A stretch of 64,000 nt of DNA. It comes from Neoscytalidium dimidiatum. Lineage: Eukaryota > Ascomycota > Dothideomycetes > Botryosphaeriales > Botryosphaeriaceae. The notes beneath the pieces were generated by a model. It made no database searches. It saw only the letters and a list, made by a program, of their open reading frames with translations, and had not been told where the DNA came from. The position numbers and the translations under genes were made by a program. Shown in pieces: positions 51,842 through 63,800 of this stretch (positions are counted from its first letter, which is position 1; every line of letters starts with the position of its first letter). The stretch lies in assembly GCA_037367355.1 (NCBI GenBank), contig CM074704.1, positions 868,001 through 932,000 of the forward strand. The letters are read 5' to 3'.

Positions 51842-53589
51842 GGCGAGCATGCGCCGGACATGCTTAGCGGTGCGGCGGCTGAGGTCTGGCTCCCGTTGGC
51901 GGACGGCGTGCAGGAAGTGTTGGTTGGGGTTCGGCGCGTGACGTCGTGCGGCGGGATGTTTCGATCAAACGCGGCGCATGCTGATTCAGAGGAGCGCAAG
52001 CGCAGCAGGTGCAGGGCGATGCAGAGAGGTGTTTCGAAGACGCAGGCGGCGCATCAGGGGATGCTGCTGGAGGCGTCGGCGGAGGTCCTCATTCCACAGC
52101 CATGCGCGGGCCTTCTCGCGAGCCCGCAGGCTCATGCAAGCTGGGGCGGCACCGCATGCGACGACTGGAGCGCGCGCGCGCGCGCCCTCTGCACCGCCGC
52201 TCCGAGGGGAGCCAAGCGAACGAACAGCCCCAGGGCCGGGCAGGGCAGGGCAGAGCAGAGCAGGGCACGCCGCGCCACGCAGGATCCAAGCACCGCTGGA
52301 CCTCTCGCGCCCTCGCCCGCCCAGGATCCACGCACGGCGACGCAGCAGGGGGCCTGCCCTCTCCCGAGACCCGCGAGTCGCCGACTCTTCGTCAGCATCC
52401 AGTCCCGGCCGACCTTCCGTACCGCCCGCGACCACACGCCCGCTTCTCGACGACCTGCGCGCCCTCGTCTGACAAATTGCGCCCAACCGGGCCCTGAGCT
52501 GTCGACATGCTGCCTCCTGACCGCAATTCGCTCTGTGACTAACCACCCGCCGCGAGAGATCGGCTTCTGCGGCAGCGCTGCCTCCGCGCGCGCGCGCGCG
52601 CTCGCTCAGCACGGAGCCGGCGCCATGCCCGTCCTCCCTCAGCACGCGCCTCGCCCGCGGAGCCTCCGCCCTATGCGCCAGACAGCAATCCCCCGGCGCA
52701 CACAGCGATACTTTACCGCTTACTCTGTTCCTGTATGGATCCAAAGTCTGCAATGTTTCTGCTGCGCTTCAGACGCCCGGCGCGGCGAGGAAAGAGCTTG
52801 CGTAGACTCCCACCGCCCGTAGCAGACTTCCTACCCGGTAGCACCGGTAGCACCGGCTTCACCATCCACGACATAGCCCCCGATCAAAATACGCCTGCTC
52901 TCGCCTTGCTCCGCTCTCACGACTAGCCTTTCCGTCGCGGGCCACCCCAACCTTCTGTAAAAAGAATCAATCACGCATCCATATGATCCGCTGAGCTCTT
53001 GGCACCTCCGCCAAGCATCGCGGCCTAGGCAGCACGTCGTGCGCTGCCGCCAATGCAGGTCCTGCTCATCACCCACCATGCCGACCCCGTGCCGAAGCCT
53101 GCGAACTCGCTGCGATTGCCACGCGGCGCCGCCGACAATCAGCCCTAAATCTCACCATGGCGCCGGTGACCGTTGCTCCGGAGCTTGCGGCTCGCGGTGG
53201 ACCCAACTGGTGGATAGCTCCCGTCGACATATGCTTCCGACGCGGGACCCAAGGGTACACTGCCGCAGATCCTTGAACGCTATGCCAATTTAACCCATTG
53301 AAACGAACCAGCGAAGCCCCACGGCAGGTCAGCTGCTTGCCAATCCAGATACATCCAGGCTCGTCACGCACGCTGGGACTGGACTTATACTGCCCTGACA
53401 GGTCCCTTCCGCCCTCGTCTTCTATGCATCTCGTCAGAATCGGGTTCTTCTCTTCGCCATCCGTCTCTCTGTAACCTCAATCTCACCCAAAGTCGCCTCC
53501 CCTGCACCTCTCTATCAGTGACGACACAGAGCTGTATTCGCCGCCCACGCAGAGACAGTCCGAGTCCTTATATTGAATCGCCGGCGACC
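51842..53589. other. GC-rich divergent promoter region
   Basis: 1.75 kb between the Inp2-like start (minus) and the next gene (plus). Contains CG-dinucleotide runs (52171-52185, 52587-52602) and a GGGCA/GAGCA tandem (about 52236-52266). Long open frames on all strands are Arg/Ala/Pro-rich with no motif and are explained by GC bias. The part after 53370 is pyrimidine-rich leader. Confidence 0.5.
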
Positions 53590-54533
53590 ATGTCGTCCCA
53601 CTTCCTAAGTCCGCCTTCTACTCCAGACCACCTCAGCTTTGAAGGAGACTGTGACTCTAAGCCGGAGAAAATGGGAGACCCTCGGTTGGCCTCGTGCAAG
53701 GCGGCTGCCGCACAGATCGAGACGGCCCTTCAGTCCCATCCGCATGCTTGGCGGGACTACCTACAGTCGGCCAGGAGCGTCATGGCGGCGGTCAACGCCA
53801 TAGCATCGATCACCACGGACGACTGGGCCTGGATTGTTACAGTATTGCAAGACTTAGGATTCGCCGACGCCGACAGCGGTGGCGTAACAGACATTACCAA
53901 CTGGTGCCAGAGTCAGTGGCTCGCTATACTGGAAAGTCGGCCAAATAACGCGGCGGCTCTAAGAGGTTTGTCATGGCCGGCACTACTCCACTTGACGATA
54001 GTGCTAACGAGTCATGCCAGGATTGGGGCAGTACTGGCTTTATCGCGCTCAGCCGTCTTTAGCAAAGATTCACGCGGAGGAGCGTGATTCGTCGGGAAGT
54101 AGTAGGGGCAGCTTCGGGGAGCAGGTTTCGGAGGCTCGGCTCCATACGGCGAACTACGTCGAAGCGCGCGGCGTGCTGTCTCCCGCGTCGGATTACTTTG
54201 CTCGGGCGGTGCAGGCAGCTTACGCGGAAGGCTGCATGACGGGAGATCTGCTTGAAAAGGTTCGTAGGCCGTCAGCCAAGCCAGCGCAACCCTGACTGAT
54301 CTTGAGCGTATAGGCAGCTGAAGCGTATATGAGCCTCGGCAACGTTTCGTATAGTCGTAATAGCCAACAATACTTCAGCCAAGCGCTGCGATACCTTAGA
54401 ATGGCGTCTAGCATACCGGGCTATCAGCTGCCTGACCATTTGCAACAGTAAGTATGAGTCCTCCCAGCGAGCAGGGCGAAGACAGCTCACCGGTTGCAGG
54501 TACCTAGAGGAATACGGCCCTTTGGCTGGCTAA
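53590..54533 (+). CDS. conserved fungal helical protein, function unknown
   Basis: Four exons, 53590-53965, 54021-54259, 54314-54447, 54500-54533; introns 55, 54, 52 nt; 260 residues. Start MSSHFLSPPSTPDHLSFEGD. Sequence patches: YLQSARSVMAAVNAIASIT, DDWAWIVTVLQDLGF, WLAILESRPNNAAALRGLGQ, WLYRAQPSLAKIHAEER, VEARGVLSPASDYFARAVQA, AAEAYMSLGNVSYSRNSQQY, FSQALRYLRMASSIPGYQLP and a short last exon ending YLEEYGPLAG. The A-x-G-LG--WL and SLGN-S----N--YF--AL-YL patterns look like degenerate TPR helices, so a protein-interaction role is likely. I believe it belongs to an uncharacterised Pezizomycotina family, but cannot name it. Every splice join keeps the frame. Confidence 0.75.
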
Positions 54534-55244
54534 AGTGGCGTGAGTATTGGGTGTGGCAACAGTACGAAGAATACGGGATACGAGATCATGTATTTTCTTG
54601 CGGGAGCCTTAGCGACGAGACAGGGCGATCAGGCAGGATACACGGGGGGGGGAGTCAGGGACATTCGTTGTGTAGATTAGTTTAGTCGATGCGCCAGCGG
54701 CGGTGCAATTGGCTGGATGCGTGCCGAGCCGTGCAGACGTCCGCTTGCCTGTTTGGTGTCCGCTGTAGGCGACTGCCGTTCGGGATTACGGCGGGCAATC
54801 TCCCCGACGTCACACCAAGCACGAGCCCTGCGGAGCTCGCAAGCTGTCTCTGCCTCGCGCTGGCCTCTCTTCATCAGCCTTTCTCAATCCCATCTCTTCT
54901 CTCACGCCTGCCCTTTCGTGCCTCGCACCCGTCCCGCGTTCCGGAGCGATTGGACTCGGACACGACAGCCCGCGCCGGACTCGGAGCTGCTTCATCCCGC
55001 GCGAAACCGACGGGCCCCTCTCGCGCGTCTCAGCGACCCCCGGCCGAGATATTATTGTTCCTGCGCTCTCGTGCTCGCGCTCCCGCGGCCACCGGTCTGC
55101 GAACCCTTGACGTACCCGCCGCCAGCCGATTGACGCAACGACCTCGTCTGCCACCCGCCTTAGCATATCGTCTCTGGGCACCGCTTCAGTCCGGCACCGC
55201 CCGCTAGCCCAACGTCATCAGCGTTTAGGCAGCAAGCATCCACC
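54534..55244. other. intergenic
   Basis: Holds the 3' UTR of the helical-protein gene and the promoter of EMC6. Pyrimidine-rich around 54840-54915. No gene supported. Confidence 0.5.
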
Positions 55245-55680
55245 ATGCACGACGAACGCGAGCTCGCCGTCGCACCAATCGTGCAGGACAGCGTTCAACA
55301 CAACGCCCGAGTACGTATCCGCCGAACCCCTCCTTCCTCTCTTCCCCGCCCGCCGCTATAACATACTCCATCGCGAAGCGATCGCTGACATGGCCGCCGC
55401 CGCCCGGCGAAACCAGACCATCTCTACAATCCGCAATCTATCCGCCTCGCTGTTCGGCGTCGCCGCCGGCACGCTCGGCTTGGAGTCGTACCCGGGCTTC
55501 CTGTTCTACCTCGCCGGCAGCCTTCTGGTCTCGCTGCTGATATTCGTGCTGAGGGCGGGCGCGCAGCCGAAGAGCTACTTTTACCGGCCGTTTGGCGATC
55601 TTTGGCTCGGAGAAGTTTTTGGAAGCCTCAGCAGCTTCGTGCTCACCTGGACCTTGTTCTACGGTCTGCTGAGGGCGTGA
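55245..55680 (+). CDS. EMC6: ER membrane protein complex subunit 6
   Basis: Two exons, 55245-55310 and 55417-55680, intron 106 nt, 109 residues, the normal length for EMC6. Exon 1 gives MHDERELAVAPIVQDSVQHN; exon 2 continues TISTIRNLSASLFGVAAGTL, GLESYPGFLFYLAGSLLVSL, KSYFYRPFGDLWLGEVFGSL and a last helix SSFVLTWTLFYGLLRA. The N-x-R---S-LFG-AAGILGL pattern and three TM helices define EMC6 (Rab5IP domain). It sits in the core of the EMC insertase for tail-anchored and multipass ER proteins. The acceptor CAG before ACC was chosen because it joins HNAR to TISTIRNLS, the conserved junction; an internal ATG at 55390 lies in the intron. Confidence 0.93.
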
Positions 55681-56636
55681 CGGGGATGCCAATGCGGCTG
55701 CAGCGGGAAGGATTGATAAGCTTGAGCTAAAGCGTTATCGGGGACGGGGGCGCGTGGGGGAATGACGCGACGATGTAGTAGGAATTGAAAGAAGTTGTGG
55801 TTGTGAGGCCTGTCCTTGGTCTTTTCTTTTCCCCTCCCCCGCCCGGCATCGACTTGGCATTGGTCGGTGCCAAACATCACGACGTGGGATGACTATGACA
55901 CAAGACAAGAAAGGCGAGGCGCTGCAGGGCTTCGCTGTGGCAGGTATGCCGCGCGGCTTTGAGGCGGAGAGACAGGCGGGCTCAGCTGAGCGGCAGGGAG
56001 CAGTAGCTTGTTTTCCAGCTCGGCCAAGCTGCGTGACCGGCATGCCCAAGCATCCGCCGGCGATGGCGGTGAGATGTCGAGAGCTGGACGGGCCGGCATG
56101 GTTGGGCTGTGTGGAGCTAAGCAGCTTCGATAGAGCCGTTTCGACGGGGCAGAGAGTAACGCGAGTCAGCCCCATTTCGATCGCGCTTTCCAGCGGATAA
56201 GACCAGACCAGAGCTATAGCAGTGGCCTGACCCGTCTTGGTAGCCGCCGGGATCTGCGCAGCTGGTAGAGTCGCAGATGCTTATTTCAACAGACATGGTG
56301 ATTCAAAGAGGTCCCAGGATGCGGAACTTGCAAGCGGTAGCGGGAGGATCCGCTCAGGTCTGCAGCCCAGCGGCCAGATGCATCCGCCTAGCGGGCCCGC
56401 CCCGTGTGGAGCGGAGCACGGCCTATCGATATTGCAAACACCTAAGTCTGAATAGAGTTTGTCCAGAGGCGCAGAGGCGCAGGACGATGCGCGAGAGATT
56501 GCCCCTGCAGCGGGGCATCCCCGGCCGTAGGGCGTGCACGCGCGCCGGGCTCTTGGACCAAACACAGGCGGTCCTGGGCACCCGTCGCATCACAACTTCA
56601 AAACACACATCTCATCCGCCCGGCCGCGACACCATC
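55681..56636. other. intergenic
   Basis: 956 GC-rich bases. The frame of the next gene is open upstream from 56277 but lacks conserved sequence before ATG 56637. Nothing else supported. Confidence 0.5.
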
Positions 56637-58319
56637 ATGACCACCCTGCCGTGCCCTCTGCCGCAGGTCGAGGAGGCCCTGCGTCCCTACATCCATGACC
56701 GTCAGGAGACGCTGCGCATCCGGAAACTGTTGGCCCACCACCTGCAGTCGCAGATCCACCGCGTGCATGCGCACCACCACCAGCACCAGCACCAGCAGCA
56801 ACAGCACGGCCCCGAGTCGACCTTGCCGTCAATCACGCCGCTAACCCTGGCCGCCGCTCCACCCTTCTTGCTGCCCGAATCCCAATCCGCTGCCTCTTCT
56901 CTGTCTCCACCACCTGCTCCGCCCGAGCTGACTGGACTGCGCAAGAGGTACTGGGAAGCCGTGCAGGCCCACCACCTCGCCAAGAACCGCCGGGACGCCC
57001 TGCACGGCGAGCTGAACGAGCTGCAGCGCGAATCTCAGCTGCGGCGCGCGACCGCGATCACCTCCGCCGCTGCTCCAGCACCCGGCGCTCCCGTGGATCT
57101 CCACTCCTCCTTTCCAACTTCGATCGGTTCGGAGCCGGCAGGCGGTGCGTATGACGCCCAGAACTACGTCGCCCTGCTGCGCCAGCGTCGCCGGCACGCC
57201 GGGCTGCAGATCCTCCTGGACGCCCTAGACCGCGTTGCCGACGCGGAGCCGAACCCGCTGCTGCTGCTTCAAGGGGACGATCTCAGGCAGTGGGTCAAGG
57301 ACAGGCTGGGCGATGCGCCTGTCCCTCCGCCGGAGATCGCGGGCGGCGGTGTTGGTGGAAGTGGTGAGGCTACTTCCGCATCCGTATCTGCCACCGGCGC
57401 CACTGCCGCAGCCGCGCCCGCGGCTTCCGCCTCCGAGGACCAAGTCAGGGATCTGGTGCTGCGCCTGAAGAAGGAACTTCTGCACGCGAAGCAGAGCCTC
57501 GATGCGGAGAAGGAGGGGAAGGAAAGAGCCGCAGCGGCGGCGGAAACATCAGGCCGAGATGTTGCTGACGTTGTCACCACGAGCAGCGTTGAGGCCCAAG
57601 TCGGAGCGCTGCGGGCCGCCCGGGACGAGCTCATCGCGTGGATCGAAGCCGAACTGGCGAAGATGCCCGAGGGAGACGAGAGCGTGCTGAGCAGCATTGG
57701 CGCGTCACCCCAACGGCAGCATCAACAACAGCAGCACGGGGACCGAGCGGACGCCGGAGCCTCCGACGACGAAGACGTCCCCGTCCAGGACCGGGTCGAA
57801 AGCTTGTACGACCGGTACGTCACCGCCCGCGCCTCGCTCGTGTCGGCCGTGGACGCCGCAGCTTCGGCCGCGAAACAGCTCGCTACCATCTCCACGCTGC
57901 CTCCAGCCGCTGCCGCTGCTGCCGCCCCCTCCGAGCAGCCTGCAGACGCGAACGTCCCGGGAGAAGTGAAGCTGCCCCCCTCGGCCGTTCTCCCCTTCGT
58001 CCCGAGCCTCCTCCGCGCCGTGGCCGACGAGCGCGCCCTCGTACAGCAGTCCACACACCTGCGCCACGCCGTCGCGGCCAGGCAGGAGGACGCGCGCCGC
58101 GCGATGCAGCGGCTCGCGAGCGAGAGTCAGCTGGTCGGTCCCGAGGCGGAGGGTGCGATGGCGTGGGCGCGCGCGGCGGGCGAGGTCGAGAGGGAGGCGG
58201 ACGGGGCGGTCATGGGGTGCGTGCGGGAAGGTGCAGCTAGGGTCGAAGGGGCGAAGGCGATTTTGGCGGAGTTGGATGAGAGGAGGAAAGTTTTTCGGGA
58301 GGTCAGGGGGAAGGCGTGA
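56637..58319 (+). CDS. coiled-coil protein, function unknown
   Basis: Single exon, 560 residues, ATG 56637 (MTTLPCPLPQVEEALRPYIH). The head VEEALRPYIHDRQETLRIRK is followed by a His/Gln tract, then a helical block GLRKRYWEAVQAHHLAKNRR, QNYVALLRQRRRHAGLQILL, a low-complexity Gly/Ala/Ser linker, a coiled coil (DLVLRLKKELLHAKQSLDAE), VGALRAARDELIAWIEAELA, VESLYDRYVTARASLVSAVD, and a C-terminal helix ILAELDERRKVFREVRG. Order and size suggest a cytoskeletal or kinetochore/augmin-type scaffold, but no family is recognised, so no function is given. Coding DNA is GC-rich and continuous. Upstream ATGs at 56277 and later belong to the same open frame but the sequence there is not protein-like. Confidence 0.7.
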   Translation: MTTLPCPLPQVEEALRPYIHDRQETLRIRKLLAHHLQSQIHRVHAHHHQHQHQQQQHGPESTLPSITPLTLAAAPPFLLPESQSAASSLSPPPAPPELTGLRKRYWEAVQAHHLAKNRRDALHGELNELQRESQLRRATAITSAAAPAPGAPVDLHSSFPTSIGSEPAGGAYDAQNYVALLRQRRRHAGLQILLDALDRVADAEPNPLLLLQGDDLRQWVKDRLGDAPVPPPEIAGGGVGGSGEATSASVSATGATAAAAPAASASEDQVRDLVLRLKKELLHAKQSLDAEKEGKERAAAAAETSGRDVADVVTTSSVEAQVGALRAARDELIAWIEAELAKMPEGDESVLSSIGASPQRQHQQQQHGDRADAGASDDEDVPVQDRVESLYDRYVTARASLVSAVDAAASAAKQLATISTLPPAAAAAAAPSEQPADANVPGEVKLPPSAVLPFVPSLLRAVADERALVQQSTHLRHAVAARQEDARRAMQRLASESQLVGPEAEGAMAWARAAGEVEREADGAVMGCVREGAARVEGAKAILAELDERRKVFREVRGKA

Positions 58320-59462
58320 GGGGAGGGGGGTGGTGTGTTGTTGAAAGCTTTTTCCACTCTTGGAAGACGGAGCCGTCGCTATTGTGCGGTGCTCGTTCGT
58401 CGTAGAACGAGGATCGTTGCTGTTCTCCCTTGCGGGAGGAGATCCTCCAGATACACCACACAGAAAGGTGTAAGAAATGTCCGGATAGTTGATGCTGCCT
58501 GCGCCTGCCTGGCCCGACAGTGCTCGCGTCGTCGATGCGGGCATTTCGTCTGATTCGGCTCGAGCAGGCTGGAGACACCTTGGACGGACCGCCATGGCAT
58601 CGGCAATGGATCAGATCAGCTGTAGCTGGGAATCTGGGTTGAGGTATGTGTTGAAGCATCTCGCGATTGCTTATCTTGATCTGACATCGAAGCGGTTTGC
58701 GGTAGACCATGTGGCTCCTCTCATTTTGGCTCAGACCTGGTTGGGGGGTCTAGAACGGCCCGGTTACTGATCCTCCAGTTCCACTCATTCCAGGTGCTCC
58801 ATCAATTCGGCATGGTTGTTCTCGAGCAGTGATGGTTGTTCTCGAGCAGTGCTGGTTGGGACCATGTGGGCGAGATCCGCGCCTATGCGAATTGAGCCGC
58901 AAATCGATCGGCGGCAGCGGAATTGCTGCTGCTGCTTTTAGTAACGCATTAGTTTGGTTCCTGCAGTAACCTTAATGCTCTCCGTCTGCAATTTCACCGA
59001 GAGAATACATTCAGGAACACGAAAGCGCTTTCGAAGCCTCGACTTCACTTGTAGTCCTGCTAGTCGTTTTTATGAATGCATCGTAAGGAATCAATCCCTC
59101 TCCTCGTCTACCACGCTACGATCTGAGCTCGTTGCATCCCTCCCGTGCGGTACGAGGAGTAGAGTTTGCTGGAGATTGCTGCCGAAGGTAGCCGAGTCGC
59201 GGGCTCTGTGTGTCGGAATAGGATTCCAGGAACATCAGTTCGCAGCAAGTACGGCACGACAGCTAACCTTATGCTAGTCAGCTTTGAATGAAGCTCTTAT
59301 TATCCGTTGTCTTCTTCGTACAACGGCACCTTCTTTTTCCCTCCGTGCTGTTGTATTGTTAAATGAGGGAGCTCGCCCTGTACGTAAAGTGGCAGCCTCT
59401 TAGGATCTGTTCGTGCACAATTAAAAGTTCTGCAGACGCAAAGTTATCATCAAACCATCGCC
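58320..59462. other. intergenic with a 20-nt tandem repeat
   Basis: 1.1 kb; no gene supported. The tandem is listed separately. A pyrimidine-rich leader precedes 59463. Confidence 0.5.
58812..58851. repeat. tandem repeat, 20-nt unit, two identical copies
   Basis: ATGGTTGTTCTCGAGCAGTG occurs at 58812 and 58832 back to back, followed by a partial copy (CTGGTTG). Confidence 0.9.
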
Positions 59463-60526
59463 ATGAAGCCTTTCGTGTCTCTCGTCTGTTCCTTTATCAT
59501 TGCCACTGCTTCCGCCCGGCCAGCGCAATTCAACAACCCTCCCCAATTCAACCAGTCGTCGCCTCAGCAACAGCAGCAAGACGAGCAGCCACGCAAAATC
59601 CAAGGCGGCGCGTTCACGCTTCCAGACACTGCCGAATTCCCCTACGTAAGTCCATGAATTATGCGGTGAGAAGAAAAAAAAAAAAAGGCAAAGCAAACGA
59701 GAATTTCATGCTATCGTCGTTCAACCAACCGGAACGCAACGTGCTGACATCACCTTTTCCTTCTACGCCCAGTGTGAGAGCGATAACCAGTGCCAGAGCC
59801 GCTGCAGCAACCCCCAGGAGCACATCAACAACGGCGCTAAGCCGGAGGACGCGCCGTACTTCGCCAACAACCTCGTGGGGACGTGCAACTATAACGGGCT
59901 GCCTGGATGTCGGTGCCATGTAAGTGGTTTCGTTATTCTTTGTTTCTAGAGCGGTCTGGAGCCTTCTTGCTCTGAGGCCGGTTCCCCCAATGCCGTGGTG
60001 GAAAGCCCATCTTGACTGGGGTGATCGACCTTCTATCGACCATCGTGAAAGCGTCGCTACGTCTCCACGGAGGGAAGTCGAGGAAGCGGTCTGAACGAAA
60101 ACGGCATCGGCGTCCTTGGGAGTTTGCGTGCGGATCATTGCTTCGGCTCCGTATTTCTGCACCTGCTTGCTGTTGCGATACGTTTGGAATCAAGCTCATC
60201 CTCTTTTTCCTTTCCGTCGTTTCGATCTTTCTTTTTCTTCCCTCCTACTTTTGTTTCTTTGAGAGAGGCCCACCCTTCTTCGTTTTGGAGACGACAAGCT
60301 GACTTTCTAACAACACAAGGCTGTTACGAATCAGCAGTGCGCGAACATCTACATTTGCAAGCCCGACGAGAACGGCTGCATCGCAAAGGCTATCTTGGTG
60401 CAGGCTGACGACGCCTTCTGCCAGTGTCCGGCGTGTCAGCAGGGTGGTGGGTCCGTCGGAGGCGGACTCGGAATCGGCCCCGAGGTTCCCCCTGGTAGCA
60501 GCAGCGGCCGGCTGTTGAGAATGTGA
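59463..60526 (+). CDS. cysteine-rich small secreted protein, effector candidate
   Basis: Three exons, 59463-59645, 59773-59919, 60320-60526; introns 127 and 400 nt; 178 residues. Signal peptide MKPFVSLVCSFIIATASA, then an Asn/Gln/Pro-rich pro-region (residues about 19-60) with FNNPPQFNQSSPQQQQQ. The mature part has 12 cysteines, evenly countable as six disulfides: CESDNQCQSRCSNPQEHINN, then C-NYNGLPG-CRC, then CANIYICKPDENGC and CQCPAC. The end is Gly-rich and finishes RLLRM. Each splice falls on a codon boundary and the second donor/acceptor pair joins CRCH to AVTNQQC. Extracellular; possible effector, hydrophobin-unlike. The 400-nt second intron is by far the longest accepted intron in the window. 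Confidence 0.8.
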
Positions 60527-60879
60527 ATTATTCTGGAATTTAGAGCTCATGATGAGGGTGCTGGTATAGCTGTAGCGAGGGGCGTTGCAAGTCAAGGGGT
60601 TGTGAGGATGGCTCTCGCTGACGAGGTCTGTTAAGGGGTGTATCAAATTTAGTTCGACTTTTGTCACAATCGTGCAGTTGGGCCTCCTTCATCTCAGTCC
60701 AACCTGGTCAGCCTTGCCTCCCCCGCTGCTGTTTGCTCATGCAAGCGATAATATGCAGTCGACGAGGCTGAGCAGCAGGGTTGAGCTGGGCCCCGGTCAG
60801 CCCCGCCTTGCCACCTCATTTAAATCCTCAGCCTCGTCACTCCGTCCTTTCATCCCTTCCTCCACGAGTCTCGGTGATC

Positions 60880-63800
60880 GTGGCCGAGGTCATCGGCATC
60901 CTTTCCGGTGCCATCACCTTCATCGACGCCGGCACGAAAGTCTTGAGATTCTGCTCTGACCTCCGGCATGCCCCGCAAAAAGTCGAGTCTCACTGGCAGC
61001 ATCTTCGTCGCATGCTGCAGCTGGTCGAAGGGATTCAGCGCGATCTTAACCGCATCAGCAACAGCACCGGGAGGATACCTCTCTGACTGATACCGCAACC
61101 GGATCTGGACGATGCAAACAGCGTTATCGAGCAAGCTCCCTCAGAGGTTCAAGCTCTTGCGGGCATATTTGATGCAGTCACAGGACTAGCTCATATAGGA
61201 AGATTGAAGCATTCTTGGAAAATCGTTGAGAGCCCAAGATGATATCCTGGAAAAGCTCCAGAGTCTCCCGATATTGAAAGATTCGATACAAGTATGGCTT
61301 GAGCGTCGCATGGGGTTTTGTCTACGGAACAGTCGCTTCTCCTGGCTATACTAGCGTCCGGAAATGAGTCGCAACGAATATTTGATGCTCTCTTGAACCA
61401 GAATTGAGCTATCATCAAGCAGAGCGAAATGTTTCTTCAGTTTGTTTCTTCTCAGACCTTCACAAATGACCACACTTCTCCGGAAAGCTTCACACGCAAC
61501 TCCAAGCGAGCGCACCCGGCCTCCAGCACCTTGTTCTCATGTCAACGGTCTATGTGCACCTGCTAACTACGACTACTGCCGTACTACCAACGCTTCAGGC
61601 CAATACTTCTTAGGTCCAAGACAAAAGACTGGCACGAGAAGGGATGCCCTCGTCGTCGACATTCTGTTCGGACAGTGTCTCTCACTATCCGGTTACCGAT
61701 AATTCAGGTCGTTTTGGACTCTAGCTTTGGGTCGAAAGGGATGTTATTGAATCAAACCATCCAGCATGCTGCGCGAATCGTTGACCCAGCCAAATCGGAG
61801 GCCTTCCGGCTAGTTCGCAGATGTTTGTGGAAAGACGTGACAAAAGACTTCCTGTCTCAACGGCTGGAACAGCTTGAACTTCTTATTAGGGAAGGAAAGG
61901 CATCCATAGATGACCAAAGCCCCGAAGGGTCAACTATCCTCTGGGTAAGCTTCCGTTGGCTTCTGCTTGGCCTGATCCAGTGCAAACCCGATTGAAAACC
62001 AGGAGGTTGTTTCCTCCGTATGACGTTAATAATTTAGAATACTCAGAAGAGAGATACGATGCTATATCGTATCTGGTATCGAAGTTAGTGAATGAATACG
62101 ATGCCGATATCAATTGCTTCAGGTAATTATCCTACGGTAATTGTATCATTAACTTCAAATACTGACTTCTGAAAGAATCGACCGTGGGAACCTTCTTGAC
62201 AACTTCATCTCACCGCGGAACATATACCCCAATTTCAGTCCACGAAATGAAATTCATTTAGAGAAAATTCTCCTCGAAAACGGTTGCGAGCCTCAAAAAA
62301 CAGCTTCCGATTACGCGAGCCATCTGCCTCTAAACTTCCGCACCGCTGCAATGTGCTTCAGGTATCCTGAATTGAGTGATGGTAGCCGTTGCTAAGATGT
62401 CTTCACAAGGCTCTTTCTACTGATAAATGGGATAGATCTTGGATATCCTACATACTACCTCCCGATAATCCAAAGGTCCATGGATGGCATCATTCAGCAG
62501 ACTCAGCAAGGTCGTGATTGGAACGAATGGGATCGCCGCTTCTTGTCGCCGGTCCAATGCGCCCTTCTCTGGCCTGAAGGTCTCGCAACTCTCCTGGATG
62601 CCGATGCAGACATATCTGCCGCACTGCTAGTGGCGACGAGATCCGGTATCGGTGAAGCGATGGAGATTTTGGTGGCTAGGAATTGCCCCATTGTTTTCCG
62701 TTATGACGACCTATCGCCCAGATGGTCCTCAATTCTGGACGTGCCTTTCACGTGTCATGACACCAGACGGACGATTGTGCGCCATGTTGCTAACAGCAGA
62801 AGAGTTCTGGCCGGAATTGGTCAAGCCAAGCTACCGAAGTGGACGAAGGAGTACAAATTGATGCTCCAGACTGAGCAAAGGAACGAACTGCTTGACAAGT
62901 TTGCTCTGGATATTTGGGATGCTCTTCAAACTCGCGCTGTGCCAGTTCCTACATTCGTCTGGCCAGGTACGAGTAAGTCAGTATACTCGGATCCCATATA
63001 TGACAGTTGTACAGACCATGTTTGCGCAGGCTTTGCAGGCTTACTTTTTGAGGAGGGCTTCAAAAGAAATCAGTGTCAAGGATGAGAAAGGATGGACTGC
63101 CTTATTGAAGGCAGCTGCACACGGATGCTGGGGTTTGGTTCTATTTCTCTTCGACAAGAGCATAGAACTGTCTTCTGAATTGTTCTGGGTATGCGTGAGG
63201 AGTGGCGGCTCATGATCGGTCCCAAAAAAGCTGTGGATGCCACTGCTGTCGCTTCAAAGGGATACATGCGCTTGTTATTGCGCCAAGGACGGGTGCCTCC
63301 CTGCGACTCGTATGTTGCAAAGCCGGGCGCCCAGATTCCTTTTTCGGAGAATCCTATTAACTCAAAGGCCTGAAGAAATAACAAATGAATCGGCGGAAAC
63401 AGAGCTCGTGGAAGCATGTAGGCTCGAAGTATTTGATCAGCTCGGCATGGCGCACGTCTGTTGTAGGCGCCCGACTTCAAAAGTCTATTTACATACAGAG
63501 ATCACACCGGACCAGTTCCTCGCGGGGAAGACGATGGATGCAGAGGAACAGAGGGAAATCAAGGAGGAGGACAGAGAGCTGGCCCTGGTTCTCGAAGAGT
63601 GCATGGACTTATTCAGCACATTGCGAGAAACTTTCCATGGAAACTGGAGAGTCTTTCTAACCATACGGTGGGGTGCCTTGGATCTGCTTTATCCGTTAGT
63701 GTCGGCCTTTATCAGGGTTGAAATGCGCGCAGGTCTCAATGTCGAACTCAGCAATTATCTGATGGCAGTGGGGATACCACAGACTCTTGCACGGTGGCTC

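Noticed and set aside
56249..56315. tRNA-like block (GGGATCT ... AGGTCCC ends pair, TTCAAAG T-loop-like)
   Set aside because: The acceptor ends pair, but there is no T-stem and no anticodon stem and the length is 67 nt, so it is not a tRNA.
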